Assembly: GCA_900473915.1 (NCBI GenBank)
Contig: UCNG01000005.1
Location: 62,001 to 126,000, forward strand
Direction of reading: 5' to 3'
Origin: Hyphomicrobiales bacterium
GTDB lineage: Bacteria; Pseudomonadota; Alphaproteobacteria; Rhizobiales; Rhizobiaceae
Length of the DNA stretch: 64,000 bases
The notes beneath the pieces are model-generated. The model had not been told where the DNA came from, ran no database searches, and saw only the letters and a program-made list of their open reading frames with translations. Position numbers and translations under genes: made by a program. Positions 18,747 through 28,235 of this stretch are shown piece after piece (the stretch's first letter is position 1; every line of letters starts with the position of its first letter).

Positions 18747-18763
18747 ATACTCGATTCGAGTAT
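18747..18763. promoter_or_regulatory. NadQ operator 2
   Basis: ATACTCGA-T-TCGAGTAT is a perfect 17-bp dyad that differs from operator 1 at only two symmetric positions. The outer ATACTC/GAGTAT arms are the conserved part. Two sites about three helical turns apart fit cooperative repression. Confidence 0.85.
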
Positions 18764-18767
18764 ATTG

Positions 18768-19718
18768 TCAATCGCGAGAAATTGGCAGCTTGGCTCCGGC
18801 CAGATGACGCTCGGAAAGGGCGCGTTCTTCGACAATCGAGTAGCGGAAACGGAATAATTTCGCCGGGCGACCGCCGGTTTCGCTGTCGCTTTCGCCGGTT
18901 TCCTCGACGAGATCCTGCTGTTCGATCAGGCGGCGAAAATTCTGCTTGTGCAGGCGCAGCCCCGCCAGCGCTTCGACGGTTCGCTGCAATTGCAGGAGGG
19001 TGAAACTTTCGGGCATCAGCTCAAACACCACCGGACGATACTTGATCTTGGCGCGCAGCCGCGCAATCGCCGTGGCGAGGATGCGGCGATGATCGGCGAA
19101 CATGGAACGGCCGTTCTCGTCTTCCTGCATGCCGGCCTCCGCTACCAGGCCAGCCTCGTAAAGAAGCTCGTAACGCTGGAGTACGAGGTCTTCATTCCAG
19201 CGCCCGCTCCAATCTCCGCTCTCAAAGCCGAAAGTGAAGGCGATCCGCCGCATGCGCTGCGCCGTCAGTTCCGGCGTTTCAGCCCGGTAGGCCCAGACGA
19301 GCAAGGCATTGTTGAGATGCTCCATGATGGCCGGTTCGCCCTGACGGTGATCTTCCCACGGCAGATAATCATACCAGCCGCGCCATCCCGCCTGCCCCGC
19401 AGCCGCATCGCTTTCACGCACAAGGCCAAGATAGCTGATCGAGATGATGCGCTCGCCCTGCGCATGGCGGTCACGATCGGCAAAGGTGTAGAGCTGCTCC
19501 AGATAGCCGACCGGATGGGCGGTTTCCGATTGCACCCAGGCGCGCAGGCCCGACTGCAAAGAACGGTGCTCGCTTTCGAACGGGCCGGACGGCAGAGCCT
19601 GTCCCTGCCGCACGGTCATGACGCGCGGCTGTTCGCCGGTAACAGCTGCCAGCACGGCTATCAATTCGGTATGGGCAATATCGTCAGTCACGGCAACTCC
19701 GGAAAACAGTTCCGACAT
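18768..19718 (-). CDS. nadQ: NAD biosynthesis transcriptional regulator, Nudix-related (NadQ)
   Basis: 316 aa. The N-terminal 200 residues are Nudix-hydrolase-like (HTELIAVLAAVTGEQPRVMTV ... GYLEQLYTFADRDR ... ISISYLGLVRE), but a working Nudix box is not evident. The C-terminal third is a winged helix that binds DNA (LLQLQRTVEALAGLRLHKQNFRRLIEQQDLVEETGE ... GRPAKLFRFR). This is the alphaproteobacterial NadQ layout, a repressor that reads NAD status. It lies directly upstream of nadABC in the same direction, with both operators in the gap. Confidence 0.85.
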   Translation of the reverse strand: MSELFSGVAVTDDIAHTELIAVLAAVTGEQPRVMTVRQGQALPSGPFESEHRSLQSGLRAWVQSETAHPVGYLEQLYTFADRDRHAQGERIISISYLGLVRESDAAAGQAGWRGWYDYLPWEDHRQGEPAIMEHLNNALLVWAYRAETPELTAQRMRRIAFTFGFESGDWSGRWNEDLVLQRYELLYEAGLVAEAGMQEDENGRSMFADHRRILATAIARLRAKIKYRPVVFELMPESFTLLQLQRTVEALAGLRLHKQNFRRLIEQQDLVEETGESDSETGGRPAKLFRFRYSIVEERALSERHLAGAKLPISRD

Positions 19719-19777
19719 TGAACGCGATTGACGAATAATTACAAGGCGCTACCGCCGTACGGCACAGAATTTAGGGG

Positions 19778-20605
19778 TTAGGCTTTCGGTTTCGCGCCGA
19801 AAACATGCTCCGGCCCCGGAAATGTGCGCGCCCGCACCTCTTCGGCGTAGGCCTTCGCCGCATCGGACACCTGCGGCGCCAAATGCGCGAAACGCTTCAC
19901 GAAGCGCGGCGTGAAATCCTGAAACAGCCCCAGCATGTCGTCGGAGACCAATATCTGCCCATCGCAGGCAGCAGATGCCCCAATGCCGACTGTCGGGATG
20001 GCAAGCGATGCAGTGATCTCACGCGCCAGCGGCTCGACCGTACCTTCGATAACCAGCGCAAAGGCACCGGCATCGGCAATAGCCTGCGCATCGCGGCGAA
20101 TGCGGTCGGCCTCTTCATCGCCGCGCCCAAGCGAGCGAAAACCGCCAACCGTGTTGACCTGTTGCGGCATAAGCCCGACATGGCCGAATACCGGAATGCC
20201 GCGACGCACCAGAAAATCGACCGTTTCGGCCATTTCCTCGCCGCCTTCGAGTTTGACGCCGTCACAGCCGGTTTCCTGCATCACGCGGGCGGCATTGCGG
20301 AACGCCTGTTCCTTCGATTCCTGATAGGAACCGAACGGCATATCGACAATAACGCAGGCGCTCTCGACGCCGCGCATCACCGCCTGTCCGTGGGCGATCA
20401 TCATGTCGAGCGTCACGGCAAGGGTGGAATCCATGCCGTAGAGCACCATGCCCAGTGAGTCTCCCACCAGCAACAGGTCGCAATGCGGATCGAGCAGCCG
20501 CGCAATCGGCGTCGTATAAGCGGTGAGGCTGACAATAGGGCGTTCGCCCTTGAGGGCGGAAATGGCCTTGGGCGTCAGGCGCTTTTGCTTGACGGGGGCA
20601 CTCAT
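19778..20605 (-). CDS. panB: 3-methyl-2-oxobutanoate hydroxymethyltransferase
   Basis: 275 aa from the ATG at 20605; the longer frame to 20689 overlaps panC and is not needed. [30 protein letters not shown] carries the metal-binding Asp of [40 protein letters not shown] and [11 protein letters not shown] follow. It makes ketopantoate from alpha-ketoisovalerate with methylenetetrahydrofolate, the first step of pantothenate synthesis. Second gene of panCB, one base after the panC stop. Confidence 0.95.
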   Translation of the reverse strand: MSAPVKQKRLTPKAISALKGERPIVSLTAYTTPIARLLDPHCDLLLVGDSLGMVLYGMDSTLAVTLDMMIAHGQAVMRGVESACVIVDMPFGSYQESKEQAFRNAARVMQETGCDGVKLEGGEEMAETVDFLVRRGIPVFGHVGLMPQQVNTVGGFRSLGRGDEEADRIRRDAQAIADAGAFALVIEGTVEPLAREITASLAIPTVGIGASAACDGQILVSDDMLGLFQDFTPRFVKRFAHLAPQVSDAAKAYAEEVRARTFPGPEHVFGAKPKA

Positions 20606-20606
20606 C

Positions 20607-21476
20607 TCAGGCCACCCGTTCCTGTGCGACATGCGCAATGACACGATTATCGAGGAGCCGCGTGGTGCCGAACCGCACGAACAGCGCAAGCAGCACCGGA
20701 CGTCCTTGCACCGCCGTCACGCGTTCCAGTGTATCGGGATTGCGCAGCGCCACCACTTCCGGCGTAGCCAGCGGTTCAGTAGAGATGAAGGCGCGGATTG
20801 CCGCTTCCAGCGCATCAGGATCGTCCATGCCGGAACGATAAAGCCGTTCAGCCTCGTCCAGTGCTTTTGGCACTATGATAGCGGCGGCGCGCTGTTCCGG
20901 CGTCAGATAGACATTACGGGACGAACAGGCGAGACCATCATCCTCGCGCACCGTTTCGACACCGACGATGTGCACCGGAATGGCCATATCGCCCACCATG
21001 CGGCGGATAATGACGAGCTGCTGAAAATCCTTTTCGCCGAAATAGGCGGCATCGGGGCCAACGATATTGAAGAGCTTGCTCACTACGGTCGCAACACCGG
21101 CAAAATGGCCGGGACGCGCCTCGCCTTCCATCTGGTTGCCAAGCGTCGGCACATCCACCACGGTTTGCATCGGGCGCGGATACATGTCGCTGACGGCTGG
21201 CGCGAAGAGGTAATCGACCTCTGCTCCGCGCAGGAGAGCTGCGTCGCGCTCCAGATCGCGCGGATATTTATCGAGATCTTCATTCGCGCCAAATTGCAGC
21301 GGATTAACGAAGATCGACACGACCGTCACGTCATTGTCGGCGCGCGACCGATGAACCAGTTCCAGATGGCCTTTGTGGAGATAGCCCATGGTCGGCACGA
21401 AGCCGATGCGTTTTCCGGCCCTTCTTGCGGGCGTCAAAGCTTGACGCAATTCCTCAATGGTGCGGATGATCTGCAT
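20607..21476 (-). CDS. panC: Pantothenate synthetase
   Basis: 289 aa of the HIGH-type nucleotidyl transferase fold. [24 protein letters not shown] holds the ATP-binding HKGH, followed by [21 protein letters not shown] and the [16 protein letters not shown] signature. It condenses pantoate with beta-alanine using ATP. A GAGGA ribosome site precedes the ATG. First gene of panCB; no aspartate decarboxylase is nearby. Confidence 0.96.
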   Translation of the reverse strand: MQIIRTIEELRQALTPARRAGKRIGFVPTMGYLHKGHLELVHRSRADNDVTVVSIFVNPLQFGANEDLDKYPRDLERDAALLRGAEVDYLFAPAVSDMYPRPMQTVVDVPTLGNQMEGEARPGHFAGVATVVSKLFNIVGPDAAYFGEKDFQQLVIIRRMVGDMAIPVHIVGVETVREDDGLACSSRNVYLTPEQRAAAIIVPKALDEAERLYRSGMDDPDALEAAIRAFISTEPLATPEVVALRNPDTLERVTAVQGRPVLLALFVRFGTTRLLDNRVIAHVAQERVA

Positions 21477-21569
21477 GAGGTCCTCCTCGCGGCCCGAATT
21501 TTCTGGCCGCGAGTCCTACAGCGTCAGCTGAAATATGACAACCGCCAAGGCAAACGCCTTCCAGTCGGT

Positions 21570-22826
21570 TTACTGCGTCGGGATCGTCACGGCACCGACC
21601 GTATTGCCGACAGCGCGACCGAAACGATCAATCTGTTCGTCATAGGTTTTGCGGGTATTCGGATCGAACACGGCAATCGGCGCTGTCACCACCAGCGAGG
21701 CTGCCGTACCGACACCCTGTGCCGTACCGATTGCCACCGCGCCCAGCCGGTCACCGAGACCAACCTGCGAATCCGTGATGGTCTGACCGGCAACAAGGCG
21801 CTGCCCGATCAGCTGCACGACTTCCGGGCTTGCGGCAAACTTGCCATGGTTGAGACGGTCTCCCGCCTTCAGCTGCGTCAGGTCGATAACGGTAATGCCT
21901 GCTTTTTCCAGCTCGGAACGATACGGCTCAACCGACGGGTCGATCTGGCCGAGACGGTCAATATTGCCGGAAATACGCCGTGACAATGCCAGCGCCTTGT
22001 CATCCCGGGAGGTGAACAATGTGAAACGCGGATGCTCCTTGCCCATGGCAAGAAACTGCTTCGAAAACACGTCGACATCGAGATCGGGCGACGCCAGAAT
22101 GACGTCAGTTACCTTCGCGTTCACGCGGCCATCGCGGATCGCCATCTGCCGCAGGGCTTCAACCGTCAGCCAGCTCCCCATCGAGTGAGCCATGACGGTA
22201 ATATCCTTGACCTCCGGCTCACGCGCGATGGCGCGCAGAATCTGCTCCAGCGCATCGCGGGAATAGTTTGTGCTTTCCTTGTCGTAATTATAGTCAAACA
22301 CGCTGGCGCGCGACGGCCAGGTGAAGATCACCGGCGCGACATCGGCACCGGAATCATGCACGATCTGGGCAAAGCGATAGACGGAATCCTCAAACGTATT
22401 GTTGAAGCCGTGCACGAAAACCATCACGCGGCGGCTCTTGGTCAGATGAGGACGGACCCAACCCGCCATTTCCACATCGGTCTTGACCGGTGTCACGCTG
22501 ACGGTGGTGAAATCTGTCTGCGGATTGGGCGGCAGCTTCTTCGGCCACTGCACTTCACCCGCCTTGCGGTTCTTTTCCGGCGGAATGGACACGACGATCT
22601 CGTTGAGCGACACAAGCTTGTCGCGCTCGCCGGAGAAAAGTATGCCCGGATTATCGGATGGGCGGCGCGTGGTTGCAACAACAAGGTTGACTTTGGTCGT
22701 GCCGGGAGAAGCGACATCGCCAATGGGCACGAGCACACCTTCAGGCCGACTGGCACAACCGGCGAGCAGAGACATCAGAACAAGCAACGCAGGGGCAGTC
22801 CGAGAAAAAATGCGCCGCAAAACCAA
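21570..22826 (-). CDS. Lipoprotein alpha/beta hydrolase (DUF900 type)
   Basis: 418 aa. A lipoprotein signal peptide ends in LLAGC with Cys24 as lipid anchor, placing it in the periplasm on a membrane. The middle part is an alpha/beta hydrolase: VMVFVHGFNNTFEDSVYR forms the oxyanion region and AHSMGSW has the nucleophile Ser215. DUF900/COG4782 members are predicted esterases of unknown substrate. The final 100 residues lie outside the core fold. It faces the dioxygenase gene divergently. Confidence 0.82.
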   Translation of the reverse strand: MVLRRIFSRTAPALLVLMSLLAGCASRPEGVLVPIGDVASPGTTKVNLVVATTRRPSDNPGILFSGERDKLVSLNEIVVSIPPEKNRKAGEVQWPKKLPPNPQTDFTTVSVTPVKTDVEMAGWVRPHLTKSRRVMVFVHGFNNTFEDSVYRFAQIVHDSGADVAPVIFTWPSRASVFDYNYDKESTNYSRDALEQILRAIAREPEVKDITVMAHSMGSWLTVEALRQMAIRDGRVNAKVTDVILASPDLDVDVFSKQFLAMGKEHPRFTLFTSRDDKALALSRRISGNIDRLGQIDPSVEPYRSELEKAGITVIDLTQLKAGDRLNHGKFAASPEVVQLIGQRLVAGQTITDSQVGLGDRLGAVAIGTAQGVGTAASLVVTAPIAVFDPNTRKTYDEQIDRFGRAVGNTVGAVTIPTQ

Positions 22827-23050
22827 ACTCCCTCAACGCTACGCCAGCAGGCCTCTTACACCGGAATCTTGAAGGTTAATATATTCTTTACGTGAAACTT
22901 TCTGCCAAGCCCCAATTATCCACCATTGTCGGAACGCAGGGCGATTGCGGCTTATGGGTTACACACTGTTCAACACGTGATACTTTCCTCTTGGTCAGCA
23001 CAGTCCGATATATCCGCCAACAGCAACTCCGCTTCCAAAGGAGGCACACT

Positions 23051-24004
23051 ATGGCATTGGAACTGACAGGGCTGCACCATCTGACAGCCATTACCGCCGA
23101 CGCGCCCGGCAACCGGCGCTTTTATACCGACACGCTTGGGCTGAGGCTGGTCAAGAAGACCGTCAATCAGGACGATACAAGCGCGTATCACCTCTTCTAT
23201 GCGGATGGACTGGCCTCGCCCGGCGCCGACATAACGTTTTTCGACTGGCCGGTGCAGCGTGAACAGCGCGGCACGAACAGCGTCGCCCGGACGGGCCTGC
23301 GCGTCAACGGGGTCGAAAGTCTGGAATGGTGGCGCAAGCACCTGAACGATAAAGGAATCCAGACAGGCGATATTTTCGAAGTTGCAGGACGGGCCGTTTT
23401 AGACTTCGAGGACCCGGAAGGCCAGCGCCTGCGCCTGACCGACGATGGCGGTGCGGGCGAAGCGCATAGCTGGGACAGGAGCCCTGTTCCCGCAGAACGC
23501 CAGATCCGCGGGCTCGGACCGATCACGCTCAGCGTTCCCGAACTGGCACCGACCCAGATCATTCTGGAAAAGGTCATGAACATGCGCCAGACGGGCGACT
23601 ATGTTTCTCCCGATGGTGAAGGTCACGTCCATATCTTCTCCATGGGCCCGGGCGGTGCCGCAGCGGAACTGCATGTCGCGGTACAGCCGAACCTGCCAAC
23701 CGCATGGCAGGGTGCGGGTGCGGTTCACCACGTTGCATTCCGCACGCCCGATCAGGAAAGCATGCAGGAATGGGTGGATCGTCTGCGGTCCGTGCGTATG
23801 CCGTCAAGCGGCGAAGTCGAACGCTACTATTTCCGCTCGCTCTACTTCCGTGAGCCGAATGGCATCCTGTTCGAGATCGCGACCGACGGTCCCGGCTTCG
23901 CAGTTGACGAACCGCTCGAAAGTCTCGGCGAAAGCCTGTCGCTCCCGCCTTTCCTTGAAGGAAAACGCGAAGCCATCGAGCGAAGCCTGAAACCGCTCGA
24001 TTAA
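23051..24004 (+). CDS. VOC-family ring-cleaving dioxygenase (MhqO-like)
   Basis: 317 aa from the ATG at 23051, preceded by a strong AAAGGAGG. Two glyoxalase/vicinal-oxygen-chelate repeats: the first starts [38 protein letters not shown], the second has [12 protein letters not shown] and ends in [21 protein letters not shown]. The conserved His and Glu would bind Fe2+. Relatives such as Bacillus MhqO cleave or detoxify quinones and catechols; the substrate here is inferred. It converges on a related fused gene at 24096, with a terminator between. Confidence 0.85.
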   Translation: MALELTGLHHLTAITADAPGNRRFYTDTLGLRLVKKTVNQDDTSAYHLFYADGLASPGADITFFDWPVQREQRGTNSVARTGLRVNGVESLEWWRKHLNDKGIQTGDIFEVAGRAVLDFEDPEGQRLRLTDDGGAGEAHSWDRSPVPAERQIRGLGPITLSVPELAPTQIILEKVMNMRQTGDYVSPDGEGHVHIFSMGPGGAAAELHVAVQPNLPTAWQGAGAVHHVAFRTPDQESMQEWVDRLRSVRMPSSGEVERYYFRSLYFREPNGILFEIATDGPGFAVDEPLESLGESLSLPPFLEGKREAIERSLKPLD

Positions 24005-24061
24005 TGCAGTGATATCAATCGCGGCAGGGGCTTAACCAGTCAAGTTCATTAAAACATAGTA

Positions 24062-24091
24062 CAAGGGCTGCGGAATTCTCCGCAGCCCTTG
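24062..24091. terminator. Bidirectional intrinsic terminator
   Basis: CAAGGGCTGCGGA (24062-24074) pairs perfectly with TCCGCAGCCCTTG (24079-24091) around a 4-base loop, followed by TTGTTT. It separates two convergent dioxygenase genes. Confidence 0.85.
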
Positions 24092-24095
24092 TTGT

Positions 24096-25649
24096 TTATA
24101 TCTTGTCGCGAAGCCAGTCGCCCGCGATGCGGATGTCTTCATCTATGAGAGCATGCCCGGCTTCAACCGTGCTTACCGTGAGCGCGGCTCCATCATCTCT
24201 CAGAACTTTTTCCAGCGTTCCACTCCCATCCCCAAAGGGATCGGAAGCGCCATTCGTCAGAAGCACCGAAGCGTCCGACAAATCCGCCCCTTCGGGCTGC
24301 TCTTCGAGAACCTCCTGGCCGCGCAGAAGAACCGCCGTGCGAACCACATGCGGGTGAAGGCGCATGAATGCAGCCAACAGATTAGCGCCGTTGGAGTTAC
24401 CGATAAACGCCGTCCGGCTCAGGTCGATGCCATAAGCGGCGGCGGCGCCCTCGACAAAAGCCTCGAACGCCTGTGCTTCAAAACGGATGTCTGCCTGATC
24501 GAACTTTTTCAGATCGAAGCGGCGAAACCAGCGCTGGATGCCCTCTTCCGTGCTGCGTCCACGCACGCCCAGAAGCGTCGCGCGCGGCGCGGCCTTGCGG
24601 GCGAAAGGCATCAGGTCATTTTCGTTCCCGCCAGTACCGTGCAAGAGCACCAGCGTACTGCCATCCGGATCTTCGGGCTGGTGTATCCGATGAACGAAAG
24701 GCAGGTCGCGATAGATGACACGCTCTTCGCCCGGCAGGGCAAATTGCGGCATCCGCGCCCGGATAGCATCCGCCTTTTCCTCATTGCCCGGCGGCACGAA
24801 CAGAAATTCCCCCAGTATTTCAACAGGCTCGTCTATCGTGAAGCCTGGTGCATCGGTTGCAAATTCGAACAAAGTTCCGGCAGGCTCGCGTACATAGAGC
24901 GACGTGAAATATTTGCGGTCGTGAACATTGACGGCGCTGGAATTCAGCTTCGACAATTCCTTCTCGGCCTTTTCCACGTCACCCATATCGGCGGCACGGA
25001 AAGCCACATGATCGGCAATTCCCGCACCGGGAATGCCCGGCCAGAAACCACCTGCATCGCGCACATCGATGGCATCGCCAGAATCCGAGAGAAGGCGATC
25101 TATCGTGCCTTCTTTGGCCGAAGGCCTGAAACCGAAATAGCGCTCGATGAAACCGGCGGTCTGTTCCGGCGCTTCGGACAGAATGGTCGCGGCACGCAGA
25201 CGCCTGACCGCGAAAGCTGCTGGAATGCCTTCGCTTTCCCACGCATCGTTGGCGGCAAGATCACAGCCGACCAGCTTGACGATCACACCGTCCGGGTCAC
25301 GCAGGCGCAGGACAGGTTCACCGAATTCCTGAACCGGCCCTTCGGACGGCACATGATAGCGCAAGGCACGCTCGAGCCAGAAACCGATGGCGGTGCGATC
25401 AATCGCGAGCGCAATTTCACTGACCTGCCCGTGGCCGACACGCCCCCTGGAGCCGTCCTCCCACACCAGGAACGTTATCAATGATCCGGGTGTGCCCGAA
25501 CGGTCGCCATAGAACAGATGCAGCTGCTCGGCATCTTCAAACCCGCCCGTTTGCTTGACGATACGCAACCCCAGAAAGCCGACATAGAAATCGACGTTCG
25601 CCTGCACTTTTCGGGTGATGAGGGTGATGTGGTGGATGCCGCTTGTCAT
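24096..25649 (-). CDS. Fused VOC dioxygenase and alpha/beta hydrolase
   Basis: 517 aa. Residues 1-310 are a two-repeat VOC ring-cleaving dioxygenase (H7, H214 and E262 are the likely metal ligands; REPAGTLFEFATDAPGFTIDEP closes it). Residues about 315-517 are a phospholipase/carboxylesterase-type hydrolase with LVLLHGTGGNENDL and a complete triad S419 (GNSNGAN), D470 (NGASDP) and H499 (AGHAL). Bacillus has the same two activities as separate genes, mhqO and mhqD. A fused protein could open an aromatic ring and hydrolyse the product in one molecule; that coupling is inference. Confidence 0.85.
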   Translation of the reverse strand: MTSGIHHITLITRKVQANVDFYVGFLGLRIVKQTGGFEDAEQLHLFYGDRSGTPGSLITFLVWEDGSRGRVGHGQVSEIALAIDRTAIGFWLERALRYHVPSEGPVQEFGEPVLRLRDPDGVIVKLVGCDLAANDAWESEGIPAAFAVRRLRAATILSEAPEQTAGFIERYFGFRPSAKEGTIDRLLSDSGDAIDVRDAGGFWPGIPGAGIADHVAFRAADMGDVEKAEKELSKLNSSAVNVHDRKYFTSLYVREPAGTLFEFATDAPGFTIDEPVEILGEFLFVPPGNEEKADAIRARMPQFALPGEERVIYRDLPFVHRIHQPEDPDGSTLVLLHGTGGNENDLMPFARKAAPRATLLGVRGRSTEEGIQRWFRRFDLKKFDQADIRFEAQAFEAFVEGAAAAYGIDLSRTAFIGNSNGANLLAAFMRLHPHVVRTAVLLRGQEVLEEQPEGADLSDASVLLTNGASDPFGDGSGTLEKVLRDDGAALTVSTVEAGHALIDEDIRIAGDWLRDKI

Positions 25650-25778
25650 GGACGCTGTCTCCCCGATTTAGAACTTGCACCAGAAATAGACCAGATGCTG
25701 CGGCTTGCCTATGGGGACGCGCGGTTACGCATTGTCAACGCATGGAGCGAAAACGAAGTGGAAATACAGGAGAGTTGA

Positions 25779-25888
25779 AAAAGAAAAAGGCCGCGCGGGA
25801 GGAGGATGCGCGGCCTGATCTTGAATACGGCTTGGGAGGAGGAGTGCCGTATTCCTTATCGAGTTCTGGGAGGAGGAGTGAACTCGAT
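25779..25888 (-). ncRNA. Triple-hairpin anti-Shine-Dalgarno RNA (cuckoo/CcsR-like)
   Basis: Read on the minus strand there are three perfect hairpins in a row, each with CTCCTCC in its loop. Stems are 25858-25866/25880-25888, 25823-25831/25846-25854 and 25789-25796/25808-25815 (9, 9 and 8 bp). The last is followed by TTTTTCTTTTT, making it an intrinsic terminator. Repeated hairpins exposing CCUCCUCCC are the mark of the alphaproteobacterial cuckoo, CcsR and NfeR1-type small RNAs, which can pair with ribosome sites. It lies 115 bases after the lrgB stop, so it may be cut from the lrgAB mRNA or have its own promoter. Confidence 0.8.
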
Positions 25889-26002
25889 GAACAGATGTTT
25901 ACCCGGCTCCCTCGCCTGCGGCAACGGCCATTAATGCATATCAGTTATGCAAAGACGCTGGCGCTCGCGTTGGAAGCAGACTCATCCTTGAAAATCAGGC
26001 GC

Positions 26003-26698
26003 TTACAGAAAATGGGCAATCAAGGGTGCGGCAAGTACATTCACCAGCCCGACCAGCACCATGACCAGCCCCGCGATCGAACCTTCTTCACTGCCGATCT
26101 GGTGGGCCTTGGCCACGCCAGCGCCGTGTGCGCCCATGCCGAAAAGAGCGCCGCGCGCCAATGTCGAGCGGATCGGCAGCCAGTTGAGCATGACTTCACC
26201 GAGCGCCGCGCCGAATACGCCGGTGAGAACCACAAAGATCGCAGTCAGGTCCGGCGTGCCACCGATGTCGCCCGAGACAGTCATCGCAAAGGGCGTGCTC
26301 ATCGAGCGCGGCATGAGGCTCAGGCTGATTGCCTCGTTCAGTCCCAGCAGATGCGCCAGCCCCCAGGCCGATGCCATGGCAGAGGAACTTCCGACGACCA
26401 CGCCTGCCAGAAGAACCGGCCAATAGCGACGGATCGTGGCGCGCTGCTGGTAAATCGGGATTGCAAAAGCCACTGTTGCAGGCCCAAGAAGCGCGACCAG
26501 CCAATGAGTGGCGCTGAAATAGCCGCGATAATTCTGATTGAGCCCAATGACCAGCGCCATCAGCAGCAAGGGCGTGACGGCAAGCGGTGTCAGCCACCAC
26601 ATGGGAAAGCGGCGATAGACGCGCTTGGCGGCAAGATAAAGCAGGATCGTTGCGGCGGACCAGAAAAGTGTCGCTACTAGCGGATTACTTAGCGACAT
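26003..26698 (-). CDS. lrgB: LrgB/CidB family membrane protein
   Basis: 231 aa with about seven membrane helices. Family marks include LLGPATVAFAIPIYQQ, GVVVGSSSAMASAWGL and LMPRSMSTPFAMTVSGDIGG, the conserved core of LrgB. In Staphylococcus LrgAB affects murein hydrolase activity and cell death; in Gram-negatives roles in pyruvate or metabolite transport are proposed. It overlaps lrgA by 14 bases, so the two are co-translated. Confidence 0.88.
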   Translation of the reverse strand: MSLSNPLVATLFWSAATILLYLAAKRVYRRFPMWWLTPLAVTPLLLMALVIGLNQNYRGYFSATHWLVALLGPATVAFAIPIYQQRATIRRYWPVLLAGVVVGSSSAMASAWGLAHLLGLNEAISLSLMPRSMSTPFAMTVSGDIGGTPDLTAIFVVLTGVFGAALGEVMLNWLPIRSTLARGALFGMGAHGAGVAKAHQIGSEEGSIAGLVMVLVGLVNVLAAPLIAHFL

Positions 26699-27092
26699 AA
26701 CGCAGGCTCCAGCGGTAGCAGAGATCGACCGTCAATGCGGTAACACTCATGACCGTCAATGTGCCCAGCAAGATTACAGCCATGATTTTGAGGCCAAGCA
26801 GTCCAATCAGCTCCTGATGCTCAAGAACTGCGAGCACTGCGGGAACAAAAAAGAGCAGCATTTCAGCCAGAAACCATTCTGCTCCGCGCTTCATGCTGAA
26901 CAGGCTGATACGCCCGCTCAAAAGCAGCGCCAGCACCAGCGCCATACCCACAATGCCGCCCGGAAGAGGCAGGCCGACGAGCCGGACAAACAACTCGCCC
27001 GCCAGCCAGAAGCCGACCAGCGTCGCGATCTGCATCAAGCGGCTGTGATGCAGGGCGTAACGAAACCGGATCAGGAGGCTGTGGGCGTTCAT
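26685..27092 (-). CDS. lrgA: LrgA/CidA family holin-like protein
   Basis: 135 aa from the ATG at 27092; in-frame ATGs at 27119 and 27146 are possible. Four membrane helices, with the family core GELFVRLVGLPLPGGIVGMALVLALLLSG. It is thought to form oligomeric membrane pores together with LrgB. It is divergent from the LysR gene, the usual arrangement for cidR/lrg loci, so control by that regulator is likely. Confidence 0.85.
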   Translation of the reverse strand: MNAHSLLIRFRYALHHSRLMQIATLVGFWLAGELFVRLVGLPLPGGIVGMALVLALLLSGRISLFSMKRGAEWFLAEMLLFFVPAVLAVLEHQELIGLLGLKIMAVILLGTLTVMSVTALTVDLCYRWSLRYVAK

Positions 27093-27158
27093 GGGCTTTT
27101 CCAATAGAGACAGTGGCATTTTCACCAGCGAATATAGGCTCTCCATCGCTATTCTAGA

Positions 27159-27175
27159 AATGAATTGATTTCATT
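27159..27175. promoter_or_regulatory. Inverted repeat in the lrgA-lysR gap
   Basis: AATGAA-TTGAT-TTCATT forms a 6+5+6 dyad in the short gap upstream of lrgA and the LysR gene. A longer pair, CTATTCTA (27149-27156) and TAGAATAG (27191-27198), brackets it. Either could be the LysR binding site. Confidence 0.45.
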
Positions 27176-27201
27176 GCAGCCATTCCGTAATAGAATAGCT
27201 C

Positions 27202-28092
27202 ATGAACTTGCGCAGCTTCCAGGCTTTTGTCGAAGTGGTGCGGCAAGGCGGTTTTTCCGCCGCCGCAAAAACCATCAACGCGACCCAGTCTACCGTCAGC
27301 AAGGCGGTCAGGCAGCTTGAGGATGAGCTGGGACTGGTTTTGCTTGATCGCGAAATCTCGCCCTCCCGCCTCACGACAGCAGGTGAGATCGTCTTTCGGC
27401 GCGCAATTGCGATGCTGGCCGAAAGGGACGACATGCTGGCCGAGCTTGATGAACTGCGCGGCCTCAAGCGTGGCCTCCTGAAACTCGGCCTGCCGCCGAT
27501 CGGGTCCAGCGTGCTTTTCGCGCCTGTTTTTGCGGCCTATACGAAGCTTTATCCCGAGATCGACATTCAACTGGTCGAGCATGGCAGCCGAAGGCTTGAG
27601 GAGCTTCTGCTTGCCGGGGATGTGGAACTCGCGGCTTCGCTTCTCCCGGTCGCAGACAGTTTCGAATGGCAGGATGTGCGATGCGAACCGGTTGTTGCGC
27701 TGCTTCCGACCAGCCACGCGGCGGCGCAGGGCGACGGCGTTTCGTTGCAGGATATCGCCAGCTTGCCCTTCATCCTTTTCGAGAGCGGTTTTGCCCTCAA
27801 CCATATCATCCTCGACGCTTGTCGTTCGCACGGATTTTCTCCCAACGTTGCTGTCCGCTCCAGTCAGATTGATTTCATCGTGGAGCTTGTTGCTGCAGGC
27901 ATGGGCATCGGCTTCCTGCCGAGAATGATTGCGGAACAGCGGCATCATCCAGGCGTGCGAATGCACAGGATCAAGGGCGCCGATGTGAGCTGGCATCTGG
28001 CACTGATCTGGCGAAAAGGCGCATTCCTGTCTCATGCCGCGCGCGCATGGCTTGAGCTGAGCAAGGCCGGAACCGGCACCGTATCGTCTTGA
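27202..28092 (+). CDS. LysR family transcriptional regulator (CidR-like)
   Basis: 296 aa. The N-terminal helix-turn-helix is MNLRSFQAFVEVVRQGGFSAAAKTINATQSTVSKAVRQLEDELGLVLLDR; the rest is a periplasmic-binding-like effector domain. Divergent to lrgAB, the arrangement of CidR-type activators, which respond to acetate or pyruvate metabolism in Gram-positives. The ligand here is not visible. Confidence 0.85.
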   Translation: MNLRSFQAFVEVVRQGGFSAAAKTINATQSTVSKAVRQLEDELGLVLLDREISPSRLTTAGEIVFRRAIAMLAERDDMLAELDELRGLKRGLLKLGLPPIGSSVLFAPVFAAYTKLYPEIDIQLVEHGSRRLEELLLAGDVELAASLLPVADSFEWQDVRCEPVVALLPTSHAAAQGDGVSLQDIASLPFILFESGFALNHIILDACRSHGFSPNVAVRSSQIDFIVELVAAGMGIGFLPRMIAEQRHHPGVRMHRIKGADVSWHLALIWRKGAFLSHAARAWLELSKAGTGTVSS

Positions 28093-28235
28093 AACCCGCG
28101 CCCCATCGCCTATCTCAAAGAGATATCCCGTCTGGATAAGTGCCTATTGGCGCCACTTCAGCCATAGACCCATATTGTAGAACATTGAAACCGCTGACGG
28201 ATTTCTGTTCTGCGCTTCATCAGAAGGAGGCTGTT

